Counted from the first letter of the stretch, positions 1 to 7,911 are shown. The stretch: 50,530 nucleotides of DNA from Alloyangia mangrovi (GCF_002300555.2 NZ_NTHN02000039.1:1-50530), one strand, 5' to 3'. Program-made: numbers and translations. The notes: generated by a model not told the origin, from the sequence alone.

Positions 1-100
1 CCTCTTCCAGCGCCCGCGCCGCGGCCCGGGCGGCCTCGCCCGGGGCCTGCGCCAGCGCCGGGCCCGCGATCAGGCAGAGGATCAGCGCCGCGGCTCTCAT
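1..100 (-). CDS. Murein hydrolase activator EnvC-like protein, N-terminus only
   Basis: Only the first 33 codons lie in the window. They encode a Sec signal peptide (MRAAALILCLIAGPALA, cleavage likely before QAP) followed by an Ala/Glu-rich stretch that looks like the start of a coiled coil. The ATG overlaps the gpmI stop in an ATGA, so translation is coupled. In Rhodobacterales the gene after gpmI is usually an EnvC/M23-type peptidoglycan hydrolase activator followed by a C-terminal protease. The EnvC name therefore rests on this context plus the signal peptide; the catalytic or LytM part is outside the window. Confidence 0.55.
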   Translation of the reverse strand, partial: MRAAALILCLIAGPALAQAPGEAARAAARALEE

Positions 101-1614
101 TTGTCGATCAGGCTCGTCCCGGTCATCTCCTCGGGCTGCGGCAAGTTCATCAGCTGCAGCAGCGTCGGGGCGACATCGGCGAGGATGCCGTCATGCACCA
201 TCGCGCCCTCGGGCCCGCCGAAGAGGATCACCGGCACCGGGTTGGTGGTGTGGGCGGTGTGCGGGCCATTGGTCTCGTCGTCCCACATGGTCTCGCAGTT
301 GCCGTGGTCGGCGATGACCACCATGGCGCCGCCCACCTTCTCGAGCGCCGCGACCACCTTGCCGAGGCCCTCGTCCACCGCCTCGCAGGCCTTGATCGCC
401 GCCTCGAGATCGCCGGTGTGGCCGACCATGTCGGGGTTGGCGAAATTGGTGACGATGAGATCATAGCCCTTCTCGATCGCGGCGACGAAGCGCTCGGCCA
501 CCTCGGGCTCGGACATCTCGGGTTGCAGGTCGTAGGTCGCCACCTTGGGCGACTTGGGCATGAAGCGGTCCTCGCCTTCCTCCGGGGTCTCCTTGCCGCC
601 GTTGAGGAAGAAGGTGACATGCGGATACTTCTCGGTCTCGGCGAGGCGGAACTGCGTGAGCCCGTGCTTGGCCACCCATTCGCCCAGCGTGTTGACGATC
701 ACCCGCTTGGGATAGGCGGTGGTCATGTAGGCGTTGTGCTTGTCGGAATACTCGACCATGCCGAGAAGCGCCGAAAGCCCGGGCTTCTCGCGCGCGAAGC
801 CATCGAAGTCGGGCGCGCCGATGGCGGCGAGGATCTCGCGCGCCCGGTCGGCCCGGAAGTTGAGGCAGAAGAAGCCGTCGCCCGCCTTGAGCCCCGCGTA
901 GCCACCCACGACGGTGGCCGGGATGAACTCGTCGGTCTTGTCCTTGGCATAGCTCTGGCTGACGGCGGTCACAGCATCGGGCGCGCTCTCGCCCTCTCCC
1001 TTGATCATCGCGTCATAGGCGGTCTGCACCCGCTCCCAGCGGTTGTCGCGGTCCATGGCGTAGTAACGGCCAATAACGGTGCCGATGCTGGCGCCCGCGG
1101 GCAGGCTCTCGGAGAGGTCCTTCACGAAGGCCTCGCCCGATTTAGGCGGAACGTCGCGGCCATCGGTGATCGCGTGCAGCACCACCTCGAGGCCCTGATC
1201 GACCAGCAGCTTCACCGCCGCCTTGATGTGCACGATATGGCCATGCACGCCGCCGTCCGAGACGAGCCCCATAAGATGCGCGCTGCCGCCAGCGGCCTTC
1301 ACCTTGGCAGCGAACGCGAGGATCGCCTCGTTCTTGAAGAAGGAGCCATTCTCGATCGCGAGGTCGATCTGCCCCAGATCCATCGCCACAACACGGCCCG
1401 CGCCGATGTTGGTGTGGCCCACTTCCGAGTTGCCCATCTGCCCGGTCGGCAGGCCCACGTCCGGCCCGAAGGTCACCAGCTTGGCGTGCGGGCAGGTGGC
1501 GTAGAGCTTGTCCATGGTCGGCGTCTTGGCCAGCGCCGGCGCGTTATACGCCGTCTCGTCACGCAGGCCCCAGCCGTCGAGGATGGTCAGGACAACGGGT
1601 TTCGGAGTGGTCAT
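97..1614 (-). CDS. gpmI: 2,3-bisphosphoglycerate-independent phosphoglycerate mutase
   Basis: This enzyme interconverts 3- and 2-phosphoglycerate in glycolysis and gluconeogenesis, using two metal ions and a phosphoserine. The 505-residue length is normal for the family. The N-terminal metal-binding ILDGWG contains Asp13, and the nucleophile Ser63 sits in GNSEVGH. Other metal motifs are NPDMVGHTGD and ADHGNCE in the C-terminal half, and HTTNPVP follows. The ATG at 1614 is chosen because AAGGG lies 9 bases upstream; a TTG six bases earlier has worse spacing. The gene ends in an ATGA overlap with the EnvC-like gene, so the two form one operon. Confidence 0.97.
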   Translation of the reverse strand: MTTPKPVVLTILDGWGLRDETAYNAPALAKTPTMDKLYATCPHAKLVTFGPDVGLPTGQMGNSEVGHTNIGAGRVVAMDLGQIDLAIENGSFFKNEAILAFAAKVKAAGGSAHLMGLVSDGGVHGHIVHIKAAVKLLVDQGLEVVLHAITDGRDVPPKSGEAFVKDLSESLPAGASIGTVIGRYYAMDRDNRWERVQTAYDAMIKGEGESAPDAVTAVSQSYAKDKTDEFIPATVVGGYAGLKAGDGFFCLNFRADRAREILAAIGAPDFDGFAREKPGLSALLGMVEYSDKHNAYMTTAYPKRVIVNTLGEWVAKHGLTQFRLAETEKYPHVTFFLNGGKETPEEGEDRFMPKSPKVATYDLQPEMSEPEVAERFVAAIEKGYDLIVTNFANPDMVGHTGDLEAAIKACEAVDEGLGKVVAALEKVGGAMVVIADHGNCETMWDDETNGPHTAHTTNPVPVILFGGPEGAMVHDGILADVAPTLLQLMNLPQPEEMTGTSLIDK

Positions 1615-1696
1615 GCTCAAACGCCCTTTTTCTCGCGAGGTTGTCGCAGGTGTAGCAGGGCCGCGCGGCGATGTGGAGGGCCGCCGCGCGCCGGGC

Positions 1697-2977
1697 TCAG
1701 CCGAAGATCAGTTTCGGGATGAAGAGCGAGATCTGCGGCAGGTAGGTGATCAGCAGCAGCACCAGGATGTTGACCACGACGAAGGGCCAGACCCCGGCGA
1801 TGATCTGCGACACCGGCTTGCCCAGCGTCGAGGAGGCCACGAATATGTCGAGCCCGAAGGGCGGCGTGATCATCCCCAGCGAGATGTTCAGCGTGACGAT
1901 CATGCCGAAATGCACCGGGTCGATCCCCAGCGACTGCGCCACCGGGAAGAGCGGCGGCACCAGCACCAGCAGCGCCGAGTTCGGGTCGATGAACATCCCT
2001 GCGATGAAGAAGCAGAGGTTGGCCACCATCAGGAAGGTGATCCAGCCCGCGTCCACCGACTCCAGAAGACCGATGATCGAATTGGGCACCTGCGCCAGCG
2101 TCACGAAGAAGGAGATCAGCCCGCCCATCGCCAGAAGCACGAAGATGATCGCGGTGTTGATGGCGCTGCGCTCGGTGATCTTGAAAAGGTCGTTCCACGT
2201 CAGGCTGCGCAGGATGAAGGCCTCGACGACGATGGCATAGACGACGCTGACCGCCGCCGCCTCGGTGGGCGTGATGAAGCCGGAATAGATGCCGCCGAGG
2301 ATGATGACCGGCATCCCCAGTGCCCATTTCGCCCGCCAGATGGCGCAGAGTCGCTCGGCCCACGGCACGCGCGGCTCGCGGGTCACCCCGCCCTTGCCGG
2401 CCTCGATCCAGACGAAGAGCGCGAAGGCGAGCCCAAGCACCAGCCCCACCGCGAGCCCCCCGGCAAAGAGCCGCGAGATCGAGGTGCCGGTCATCCAGCC
2501 GTAGACGATGAGGGTGATCGAGGGCGGGATCAACAACGAGGTCTCGGCGCTGGCGACCAGCAGGCCGAGGCTGAACTTGTCCGAGTATCCGGCCCGACGC
2601 ATCTCGGGATAGACCATCCGGCCCATGGCCGCGACCGTCGCCGGGGCCGAACCCGAGACCGCGCCGAAGGCCATGGAGCCGCCGACAACCACGTGGCCGA
2701 TGCCGCCGCGGGTGTGGCCGACGAGCGCCTTCACCACGTTAACCAGCTGCGCGGCGATCTGCCCCGCGCCCATGAGGTTGGCCGCGAAGATGAAGAAGGG
2801 GATGGCCAGCAGCGTCGTGTGGTCGATGCCGCCGACGATCTTCTGCACGATCGCGGGGTCCGGCAGCTTGGCGTAGAAGATTTCCTTGTAGGCCAGCGCG
2901 GGCACACCCAGCACCAGCAGCATCTCGAAGCCCGCAAGCAGCAGGAGCGCGGCGAGGAGAACGATCAGGATCAGCAT
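1697..2977 (-). CDS. TRAP transporter large permease subunit (DctM family)
   Basis: This is the large, about 12-helix membrane subunit of a tripartite ATP-independent periplasmic transporter, which uses an ion gradient to import an organic acid or similar solute. The product is 426 residues, the usual DctM length, with motifs such as GSAPATVAAMG and ETSLLIPPSITLIVYG. The start is set at 2977, where ATG overlaps the dctQ stop by one base (TGATG). The open frame runs further upstream, but that extension translates as arginine-rich shadow sequence. The genes dctP, dctQ and dctM are read in that order on the minus strand. The substrate cannot be told from sequence. Confidence 0.95.
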   Translation of the reverse strand: MLILIVLLAALLLLAGFEMLLVLGVPALAYKEIFYAKLPDPAIVQKIVGGIDHTTLLAIPFFIFAANLMGAGQIAAQLVNVVKALVGHTRGGIGHVVVGGSMAFGAVSGSAPATVAAMGRMVYPEMRRAGYSDKFSLGLLVASAETSLLIPPSITLIVYGWMTGTSISRLFAGGLAVGLVLGLAFALFVWIEAGKGGVTREPRVPWAERLCAIWRAKWALGMPVIILGGIYSGFITPTEAAAVSVVYAIVVEAFILRSLTWNDLFKITERSAINTAIIFVLLAMGGLISFFVTLAQVPNSIIGLLESVDAGWITFLMVANLCFFIAGMFIDPNSALLVLVPPLFPVAQSLGIDPVHFGMIVTLNISLGMITPPFGLDIFVASSTLGKPVSQIIAGVWPFVVVNILVLLLITYLPQISLFIPKLIFG

Positions 2978-3474
2978 CACTCGGCCTCCGCCTGCGCCGC
3001 GAAGCGGTCTATGACGCCGAAGAGGCTGAGCCCGTAGCGCAGCGCCAGCAGCAGGAAGCCGATGACCGGCGCGAGGTAGATCAGCCCCATGGGGATGCCC
3101 AGCGTCGGCGAGGTCTGGCCGGATTTCAGCACGAATTGCACCATCTGCACACCGAGCCATGCGACGTAGACCGAGAACAGCAGCCCGACCGTGTCGATAC
3201 CCCGCAGCAGCCAGCGCCGCGCGCCCTCAGGCAGCTTGTCCCGCAGGTTGGTGATGCCGACGTGCTTGCCGCGCTCCAGCGCGAGGCCGAGCGCGAGAAA
3301 GACCAGGAAGAGGTTCATCAGCCGCACCGCCTCTTCGATCCAGGCGAAGCGGCTGGCCATGGTGCCACCGAATTCCCGCACCACGACCGAGCCGAAGAAC
3401 AGCGCCACCATTGTCAGGAAGAGCACCACGAGGATCGTGCGCTCGACCTTTCGCAAGAGGGTGAGAAGGGGCAT
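2977..3474 (-). CDS. TRAP transporter small permease subunit (DctQ family)
   Basis: The 165-residue protein has four hydrophobic segments (around residues 12-32, 48-65, 88-108 and 130-155), as expected for the small TRAP membrane subunit that joins the large permease. The segment from WIEEAVRLMNLFLVFLALGLALERG onward is typical of the DctQ fold. It lies 99 bases after dctP and overlaps dctM by one base, which makes the M and Q subunits translationally coupled. A strong stem-loop occupies the dctP-dctQ gap. Confidence 0.93.
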   Translation of the reverse strand: MPLLTLLRKVERTILVVLFLTMVALFFGSVVVREFGGTMASRFAWIEEAVRLMNLFLVFLALGLALERGKHVGITNLRDKLPEGARRWLLRGIDTVGLLFSVYVAWLGVQMVQFVLKSGQTSPTLGIPMGLIYLAPVIGFLLLALRYGLSLFGVIDRFAAQAEAE

Positions 3475-3512
3475 GGGCGGTCTCCGGGTCTGTCGCGAGC
3501 GGCTTGCAAAGA

Positions 3513-3535
3513 GGCGCCCGAGAAACCCGGGCGCC
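3513..3535 (-). other. Stem-loop between dctP and dctQ
   Basis: A perfect 8-bp stem (3513-3520 with 3528-3535) encloses a 7-base loop. It lies in the 99-base gap after the binding-protein gene and has no T-run after it on the minus strand. It is therefore more likely an mRNA-stabilising or attenuating element than a full terminator. Such an element would allow more binding protein than permease to be made. Confidence 0.6.
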
Positions 3536-3573
3536 CTGTGTGGTCTTGGAATGTCTGCGGCGCGTGGCCCGGC

Positions 3574-4578
3574 TTACTTGGCGGTGGCCTCTTCGTAGGC
3601 GGCCAGCAGCGCCTTGCCCGCCTCACCGGCCATGGCGACATAGGCTTCCGAGGCCGGGCCCCAGGTCAGTTCGCGCAGCTCGGCGCGCTCTTCGGGAGAA
3701 GCGACGCGCACGTTGGTGCCGGAGTCCTTGATCACCTGCAGCGCCTCTTCGACGGCGGCGGCCTTGTGGGCGGTCAGCTCGGGGATGACCTCGGCGAAGG
3801 CACCTTTGATCACGTTCTGGTACTCGGCCGGCAGGCTCTCCCAGAACATCGGGTTGAAGAGCACCACGTCTTCCATCGCACCGTGATCAGAGATCACCAC
3901 GTTCTCCTGCACCTCGTAGAACTTCATGTTCTTGATGGTGTCGAGCGGGTTCTCCTCGCCGTCCACGACGCCGGTTTGCAGCGAGGTGTAGAGCTCGCCG
4001 AAGGGCAGCGCGATGGCCGAGGCACCCAGAGCGTTGAACTGCTCGATGAGGATCGAGCTGTCCATCACGCGGAACTTCTGGTCGGCGAAGGCGGCGAGAT
4101 TGTCCAGCGGCTTGTTCGAGGTGAACTGCTTCTTGCCGTTCGGCCAGAGCATCAGTGCGACCATTCCCTTGTCGGCGAAGGTCGCCAGCAACGCCTGGCC
4201 GAAGGGACCGTCGCGCAGCGCCTGCGCCTCGGCGGCGTCCTCAGGGATCAGGTAGGGGATGTCGAGGATCGAGACCGCCGGGTTGAAGCCGCCGAGGAAT
4301 GCGGCAGGGGCGACGGTGGCCTCGATGGTGCCGAGCTGCACGCCCTCGTTCATCTGGCGCTGGTTACCCAGCTGGCCCTGCGGGAAGATCTGCAGCTCGA
4401 CCGCGCCCTCGGTGCGCTCCTTGACCAGCGCGGCCACCTTCTCGAGGTGCACGTGGCGGCTCTGCGCGGTGCTTTCGAGGTGGCCGATCTTGGCCACGAA
4501 CTCCTGCGCCGAGGCGGCTCCGGATGCGAAGGAAAGCGCAAGCGCAAGCGCGGCGCCGGCAAAGCGGGTCATGACCAT
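3574..4578 (-). CDS. TRAP transporter substrate-binding protein (DctP family)
   Basis: This is the periplasmic solute receptor of the TRAP system, 334 residues. A signal peptide covers about residues 1-24 (cleavage after ASA, before QEF). The family's dicarboxylate-binding core is seen in segments such as LPFGELYTSLQTGVVDGEENP, which holds the signature around the substrate-contacting helix. The ATG at 4578 is preceded by GGAG with 8-base spacing; an in-frame ATG at 4572 is less well placed. It is the first gene of the dctPQM operon. The bound substrate is unknown; a C4-dicarboxylate, keto acid or sugar acid is possible. Confidence 0.95.
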   Translation of the reverse strand: MVMTRFAGAALALALSFASGAASAQEFVAKIGHLESTAQSRHVHLEKVAALVKERTEGAVELQIFPQGQLGNQRQMNEGVQLGTIEATVAPAAFLGGFNPAVSILDIPYLIPEDAAEAQALRDGPFGQALLATFADKGMVALMLWPNGKKQFTSNKPLDNLAAFADQKFRVMDSSILIEQFNALGASAIALPFGELYTSLQTGVVDGEENPLDTIKNMKFYEVQENVVISDHGAMEDVVLFNPMFWESLPAEYQNVIKGAFAEVIPELTAHKAAAVEEALQVIKDSGTNVRVASPEERAELRELTWGPASEAYVAMAGEAGKALLAAYEEATAK

Positions 4579-4608
4579 GCGGGGTACTCCAGAATTTTCA
4601 ACGCCACT

Positions 4609-4637
4609 AGCTATCGGCGGCGCAGGGCGCAAGTCAA
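4609..4637 (-). promoter_or_regulatory. Possible sigma-70 promoter of dctPQM
   Basis: On the minus strand TTGACT (4637-4632) is followed after 17 bases by ATAGCT (4614-4609). The -35 is good and the -10 weak. An inverted repeat, ACCGCC (4643-4648) with GGCGGT (4658-4663), sits just upstream of the -35 and could be a regulator site. Confidence 0.4.
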
Positions 4638-4766
4638 AGCGAACCGCCTATACGGAAGGCGGTCCCGATGCATAGGCCCGTTTCTTGGGCGCCCCGCCCC
4701 GCTTGCAGCGTCGGCGTGAGGCGCGGCTCAGAGATCGGCCCGCGGCGACCCGCGGGATCCGGGCAG

Positions 4767-4799
4767 AAAAAAGCGGCCCGCTCATGTGCAACGGGCCGC
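4767..4799 (-). terminator. Intrinsic terminator of the DUF6455 operon
   Basis: Read on the minus strand, an 8-bp perfect stem (4799-4792 with 4780-4773) is followed directly by six T (4772-4767). It lies 39 bases after the last DUF6455 stop codon, in the right orientation to end that operon. Confidence 0.8.
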
Positions 4800-4837
4800 A
4801 GTGAGATGCACTCCCCTCTCAAAAAAGTGCACCTGTC

Positions 4838-5092
4838 TCATCTCGCGCGCCTGAGCCGGGTCAACGGTGCCGAGATCCGGCATCCCGGCGGCGGCGCCTT
4901 GGCCAAGTCGCACTGGCTTGCCAGCCACTTTTCGCATTGTTCCACCAGCGCGCAGCTGCGGCAGGCGGCCACCATCACCTGATACTCCTCGGGCCGGAGC
5001 CGCCCCTTGTCGATCATCTCGCCAAGATTGAGCCCCATCACCCGCGCGACGCTGCGCGCCAGCCAGAAGTGCCGTGCCTGATCGCCCAGCAT
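4838..5092 (-). CDS. DUF6455 family protein, third gene of the triad
   Basis: An 84-residue cysteine-rich protein of unknown function. A helical N-terminal half (VARVMGLNLGEMIDKGRLRPEEY) precedes C44-x2-C47-x5-C53 followed by EKWLA, with a further C71 in PPGCRI. The same pattern occurs in the two genes just upstream, so the three are tandem paralogues. A longer overlapping frame (to 5099) is a shadow. It starts 3 bases after the preceding stop and is followed by a strong terminator. The four conserved cysteines suggest metal or Fe-S binding; that is inference. Confidence 0.85.
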   Translation of the reverse strand: MLGDQARHFWLARSVARVMGLNLGEMIDKGRLRPEEYQVMVAACRSCALVEQCEKWLASQCDLAKAPPPGCRISAPLTRLRRAR

Positions 5093-5095
5093 GAC

Positions 5096-5419
5096 TCATA
5101 CCTCGTGCCGAAGTTCATCCCGCAACATCTTGAAGGGGCGTCGGTTCACGCAGTCCTCGGGACAGGTGCGCGGGCCCTCCGCTTCGGCCTCGATCCCGGC
5201 CATGTGGTCGAGCCACCGCGCGCATCCCTCGGCCCAGAGACAGACCCGGCAGCGCCCGACCATCCCGGCCCAGTCGCGCTGCGGCAGCACGCCGCGGCGC
5301 TGCGCCTCGACGAGATCGACCCCGGTGGCCCGGGCCATGCGCTGCACGCGCCAGTAATGGGTGCGCTCGTCTCCCAGCGGAAACGGCCTCGGACCGCGCA
5401 GCATGTTGGCCGAGATCAT
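5096..5419 (-). CDS. DUF6455 family protein, second gene of the triad
   Basis: A 107-residue paralogue of its neighbours, with an N-terminal extension of about 20 residues. It has the shared core: RMARATGVDLVEAQRRGVL, then C57-x2-C60-x5-C66 followed by ARWL, then C86 and C90 in CPEDCVNR. It is separated from the gene before it by 4 bases and from the gene after it by 3, so all three must be one transcript. An internal ATG at residue 6 is an alternative start. The function is unknown; no transmembrane segment or signal peptide is seen, so it is probably cytoplasmic. Confidence 0.85.
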   Translation of the reverse strand: MISANMLRGPRPFPLGDERTHYWRVQRMARATGVDLVEAQRRGVLPQRDWAGMVGRCRVCLWAEGCARWLDHMAGIEAEAEGPRTCPEDCVNRRPFKMLRDELRHEV

Positions 5420-5423
5420 CGCC

Positions 5424-5681
5424 CTAGCCTCCGGTCAGGTCGCGGAAGAGATCGGCGTTGCGGCAGTAGCTCGGCGTGGCCGCCATGATGCCGTCGCGCG
5501 TGGCGAGCCAATGCTCGCATTCGCCGGGCTTGTGGCAGCCGGTGCAGGCCAGCACCGCATCCTCGAGACCGGCAAAGCTCAGCCGGCCGCGCAGCATCTG
5601 TTCTTCGAGATCGACGCCGAGCGCTCCGGCCATCTGGTCGACGAGACCGGCGTGGCGCTTGAAATCCTTTGCTCCGGGCAT
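5424..5681 (-). CDS. DUF6455 family protein, first gene of the triad
   Basis: An 85-residue protein and the first gene of the operon. The ATG at 5681 has a strong ribosome binding site (AAGGGAG, 7 bases upstream). It has the family core MAGALGVDLEEQMLRGRL, then C46-x2-C49-x5-C55 followed by EHWLA, and C73 in PSYCRNAD. The Cx2Cx5C plus late-Cys arrangement is kept in all three copies although the rest has diverged, which argues that the cysteines act together. A perfect Fnr-type box lies 75-88 bases upstream, so expression is expected to respond to oxygen. Confidence 0.87.
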   Translation of the reverse strand: MPGAKDFKRHAGLVDQMAGALGVDLEEQMLRGRLSFAGLEDAVLACTGCHKPGECEHWLATRDGIMAATPSYCRNADLFRDLTGG

Positions 5682-5727
5682 GGCAGTTCTCCCTTGTTGG
5701 CGGCCTTTTCGGCCTTGCCTCGGGATG

Positions 5728-5769
5728 AGCCTAGCACGGCAGGGCGGGGTCGCCCTTGATGCACATCAA
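5728..5769 (-). promoter_or_regulatory. FNR/FnrL-dependent promoter of the DUF6455 operon
   Basis: TTGAT-GCAC-ATCAA at 5756-5769 matches the FNR consensus (TTGAT-N4-ATCAA) at every fixed position. On the minus strand a TAGGCT at 5733-5728 stands where a -10 would fall if the box were centred at -41.5, the classical class II FNR activator position. That predicts a transcript start near 5721 and a leader of about 39 bases. The box begins two bases past the stop of the upstream M48 gene, so it can only serve the triad. Binding is inferred. Confidence 0.78.
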
Positions 5770-5771
5770 CG

Positions 5772-6497
5772 TCAGACGCCGCCGCCGGCCCGATATGCCT
5801 CTGCCGTGCGCCGTACGGTTTCGATTCTTTCGCTGTTCGGCGGATGTGTCCCGAGGAAGCGATTCCCCGGATCGGGCAGGCGCTCGAAGAAGCGCGCGCC
5901 GCGAATCGGATCGAAGCCGCTGCGCAGCGTGATCACCGTGCCCAACTCGTCCGCCTCCAGCTCGTAATTCTTGGTGAAGGTCCGTGCCCCCACCGACGCG
6001 CCGAATTCCTCGGCCGAGCGCACCGAAGCCTCGTCGGCGCCGGTCATCGCCGCGATGCCCGAGAAGATGATCGCGCCGATGGCGGCATCTTCCTGCACCC
6101 GGTCGAGGTGGCCGAGGATGTGGTGCGAGGCCTCGTGCCCCATGACAAAGGCCAGCTCGTCGGCATTCTGCGCCTCGCGGATCAGCGCAAGGTTGAAGGC
6201 CAGCACCGGCCGGCCCTGACTGTCGCGGGTCTGGAAGGCGTTCGGGGTCTCGTCGGGGCGGTCATCGACCACGATTAGGAAGTCGCAATTGGCCCCGTCG
6301 CGGGTGAAGGCGTGGCACTGGCTCTCAGCCACCGGCTCGACCCGGTGCACCACCTCGGTGAACTGCTGCGCGGCACGGGATTCGGCGCCCGAGAAGGGAT
6401 CGTTGCGGCCCGAGGGCACCGAAGAAATCGGCGCCACGGTACAGGCCGAAACGAGGGCCGAGGCGAAGACAAGGAAAACGGGCAGAAGTCGGCGCAT
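5772..6497 (-). CDS. M48 family metalloprotease, lipoprotein
   Basis: A 241-residue membrane-anchored zinc protease. The N-terminus MRRLLPVFLVFASALVSAC is a lipoprotein signal with Cys19 as the lipidated residue. The zinc motif HEASH (His121, Glu122, His125) is followed by the downstream glutamate in NYELEADELG (about residues 178-186), as in M48 proteases such as YggG/LoiP and BepA. No TPR domain follows, so it is closer to the short LoiP-like group. An ATG at 6524 would add nine residues; 6497 gives the standard lipoprotein n-region. A likely role is outer-membrane protein quality control. Confidence 0.9.
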   Translation of the reverse strand: MRRLLPVFLVFASALVSACTVAPISSVPSGRNDPFSGAESRAAQQFTEVVHRVEPVAESQCHAFTRDGANCDFLIVVDDRPDETPNAFQTRDSQGRPVLAFNLALIREAQNADELAFVMGHEASHHILGHLDRVQEDAAIGAIIFSGIAAMTGADEASVRSAEEFGASVGARTFTKNYELEADELGTVITLRSGFDPIRGARFFERLPDPGNRFLGTHPPNSERIETVRRTAEAYRAGGGV

Positions 6498-6676
6498 GCG
6501 GCGGGTCGCTCCGGTTCGGGTCATGGATCCAAGGATAGGCGGCGCCGCGTCCCGGCGCCAGTGCAGCGCGCATTCAGTGGCATCTTTGTGCTTTTTGCGT
6601 GTGCCCAGCTTCCCCGCCGCGCGTTGGTACATTTTGTGGATTGCGCGCCGCGGGGCGGCAGGTCTAGGCTAGGATC

Positions 6677-6922
6677 ATGTTCAGCATCGAGCACGAATTC
6701 GACGCCACCGTGGTGACCCTCGTCGACGAGGGAGAGCCGCATTTGCAGGAAGACGTGATCGTCTCGAGCTTCGAGGAATGCGTCACGGTCGAGCAATACG
6801 ACCCGCGCACCGACAGGGTGAACAAGATCACGCTCTCGATGACCCAGATGCGCGATCTCGCCGCCGCGATCAGCTTGCCCGAGGGCGTCTACACACGCCA
6901 AGAACCCGACGAGGAGGAGTGA
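6677..6922 (+). CDS. Conserved hypothetical protein, 81 residues
   Basis: A small acidic protein (MFSIEHEFDATVVTLVDEGE...) with AGGA just upstream of the ATG. I recognise no domain. The pattern of short beta-like segments with a C-terminal acidic tail (EPDEEE) suggests a small soluble fold. It is read away from the M48 gene and converges on the DUF167 gene with no base between the two stop codons; both stops lie in one palindrome. Confidence 0.75.
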   Translation: MFSIEHEFDATVVTLVDEGEPHLQEDVIVSSFEECVTVEQYDPRTDRVNKITLSMTQMRDLAAAISLPEGVYTRQEPDEEE

Positions 6923-6931
6923 TCACTCCTC
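6914..6931. terminator. 18-bp perfect palindrome across two convergent stop codons
   Basis: GAGGAGTGA-TCACTCCTC is self-complementary. Each half encodes Glu-Glu-stop on its own strand, so both convergent genes end with the same three codons. It may fold in either transcript as a weak bidirectional terminator; there is no T-run. Confidence 0.55.
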
Positions 6932-7180
6932 GACCCGGAAGGCCTTGTCCCGCGAGGTCGCACCGCGGGTCAGCGTGAGCCGTGACTTCGGCACCCCCAG
7001 CGCCTTTGAGAGCAGCTTGACCACCGCCTCGTTGGCCTTGCCGTTCTCCGGAACGGTGGTGACGTAGACGCGGATCTGCCCCTCCTCCTCGCGGATCTCG
7101 TTGCGCGACGCCTTGGGTGTGACGCGCAGCTCCAGCACAGTGCCGGGCGCGGCGAGGTGCGAGAGGTCGGTCTTGGCCAT
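6923..7180 (-). CDS. DUF167 family protein (YggU-like)
   Basis: An 85-residue protein with the DUF167/YggU core: LELRVTPKASRNEI, then RVYVTTVPENGKANEAVVKLLSKALGVPKSRLTLTRGATSRDKAF. The PENGKANEAVVKLL segment is the family signature. The ATG at 7180 has AGGAG 7 bases upstream; the longer open frame is not used. The biochemical role of the family is not established. Its end abuts the convergent 81-residue gene. Confidence 0.92.
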   Translation of the reverse strand: MAKTDLSHLAAPGTVLELRVTPKASRNEIREEEGQIRVYVTTVPENGKANEAVVKLLSKALGVPKSRLTLTRGATSRDKAFRVEE

Positions 7181-7332
7181 GGCGGAGCTCCTGTAACAAG
7201 GGTGCATGGCGTCATAGCAGGCCCTCGCGCCGCGGGCATCCTGTTCTTTCGGACGTCCCCCCGCGCGCCGCAACCGGTTGAATCCGCGCCGCCAAAGCCT
7301 GACATAGGGGGCAACTGAATGAGGAGACGGCG

Positions 7333-7911
7333 ATGCCCACCCCCAACCCGCAGGCGATGGATTTCCTGCTCAGCCGGCGCTCGCGCCCGGCCAAGACCCT
7401 GACCGGCCCGGCACCGGACCGCGCGGCGCTGCTGCCGCTGCTCACCGCCGCCGCCCGCACGCCGGACCACGGCAAGCTCGAACCCTGGCGCTTCATCGTC
7501 CTGGAGCGCGGCGCGCTCGACCGCGTGGCCGAGGCGGTCACCGCCCGTGCCGCCGCGCTCGAGATCGAGCCCGAGCAGGCCGCCAAGGCCCGTGCCGCCT
7601 TTGCCGACAGCCCGCTCTGCGTCGCAGTGATCGAGGTGCAGAAGCAAAGCCCCAAGATCCCGCCGCTCGAGCAGACCTACTCGGCGGGCGCCGCCTGCCT
7701 AGCCCTGCTCAATGCCGCGCTGGCCTCGGGCTGGGGCGCGAACTGGCTGACCGGCTGGGCCTCACACGACCGCACCTTCGTCGCCGAAACGCTGGGGCTG
7801 GCCGAAAACGAGCGCGTCGCAGGCTTCATCCACATCGGCACAGAGACCTCGGCACCGCCCGAGCGCCCCCGCCCCGACCTCGAGGCGATCACCACCTGGA
7901 TGGACGCATGA
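7333..7911 (+). CDS. Nitroreductase family protein (YdjA-like)
   Basis: A 192-residue flavin-dependent oxidoreductase of the nitroreductase fold, close in size to YdjA (about 183 residues). FLLSRRSRPAKTL near the N-terminus is the FMN phosphate-binding segment. TAAARTPDHGKLEPWRFIVL follows, and GAACLALLNAALASGWGANWLTGW corresponds to the conserved central helix. GAGGAGA precedes the ATG. The gene overlaps the next one in an ATGA, so they are co-translated. The physiological substrate is unknown. Confidence 0.93.
   Translation: MPTPNPQAMDFLLSRRSRPAKTLTGPAPDRAALLPLLTAAARTPDHGKLEPWRFIVLERGALDRVAEAVTARAAALEIEPEQAAKARAAFADSPLCVAVIEVQKQSPKIPPLEQTYSAGAACLALLNAALASGWGANWLTGWASHDRTFVAETLGLAENERVAGFIHIGTETSAPPERPRPDLEAITTWMDA

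Noticed and set aside
193-1722. A 509-codon frame antisense to gpmI
   Set aside because: Shadow of gpmI, with no ribosome binding site and no recognisable domain.
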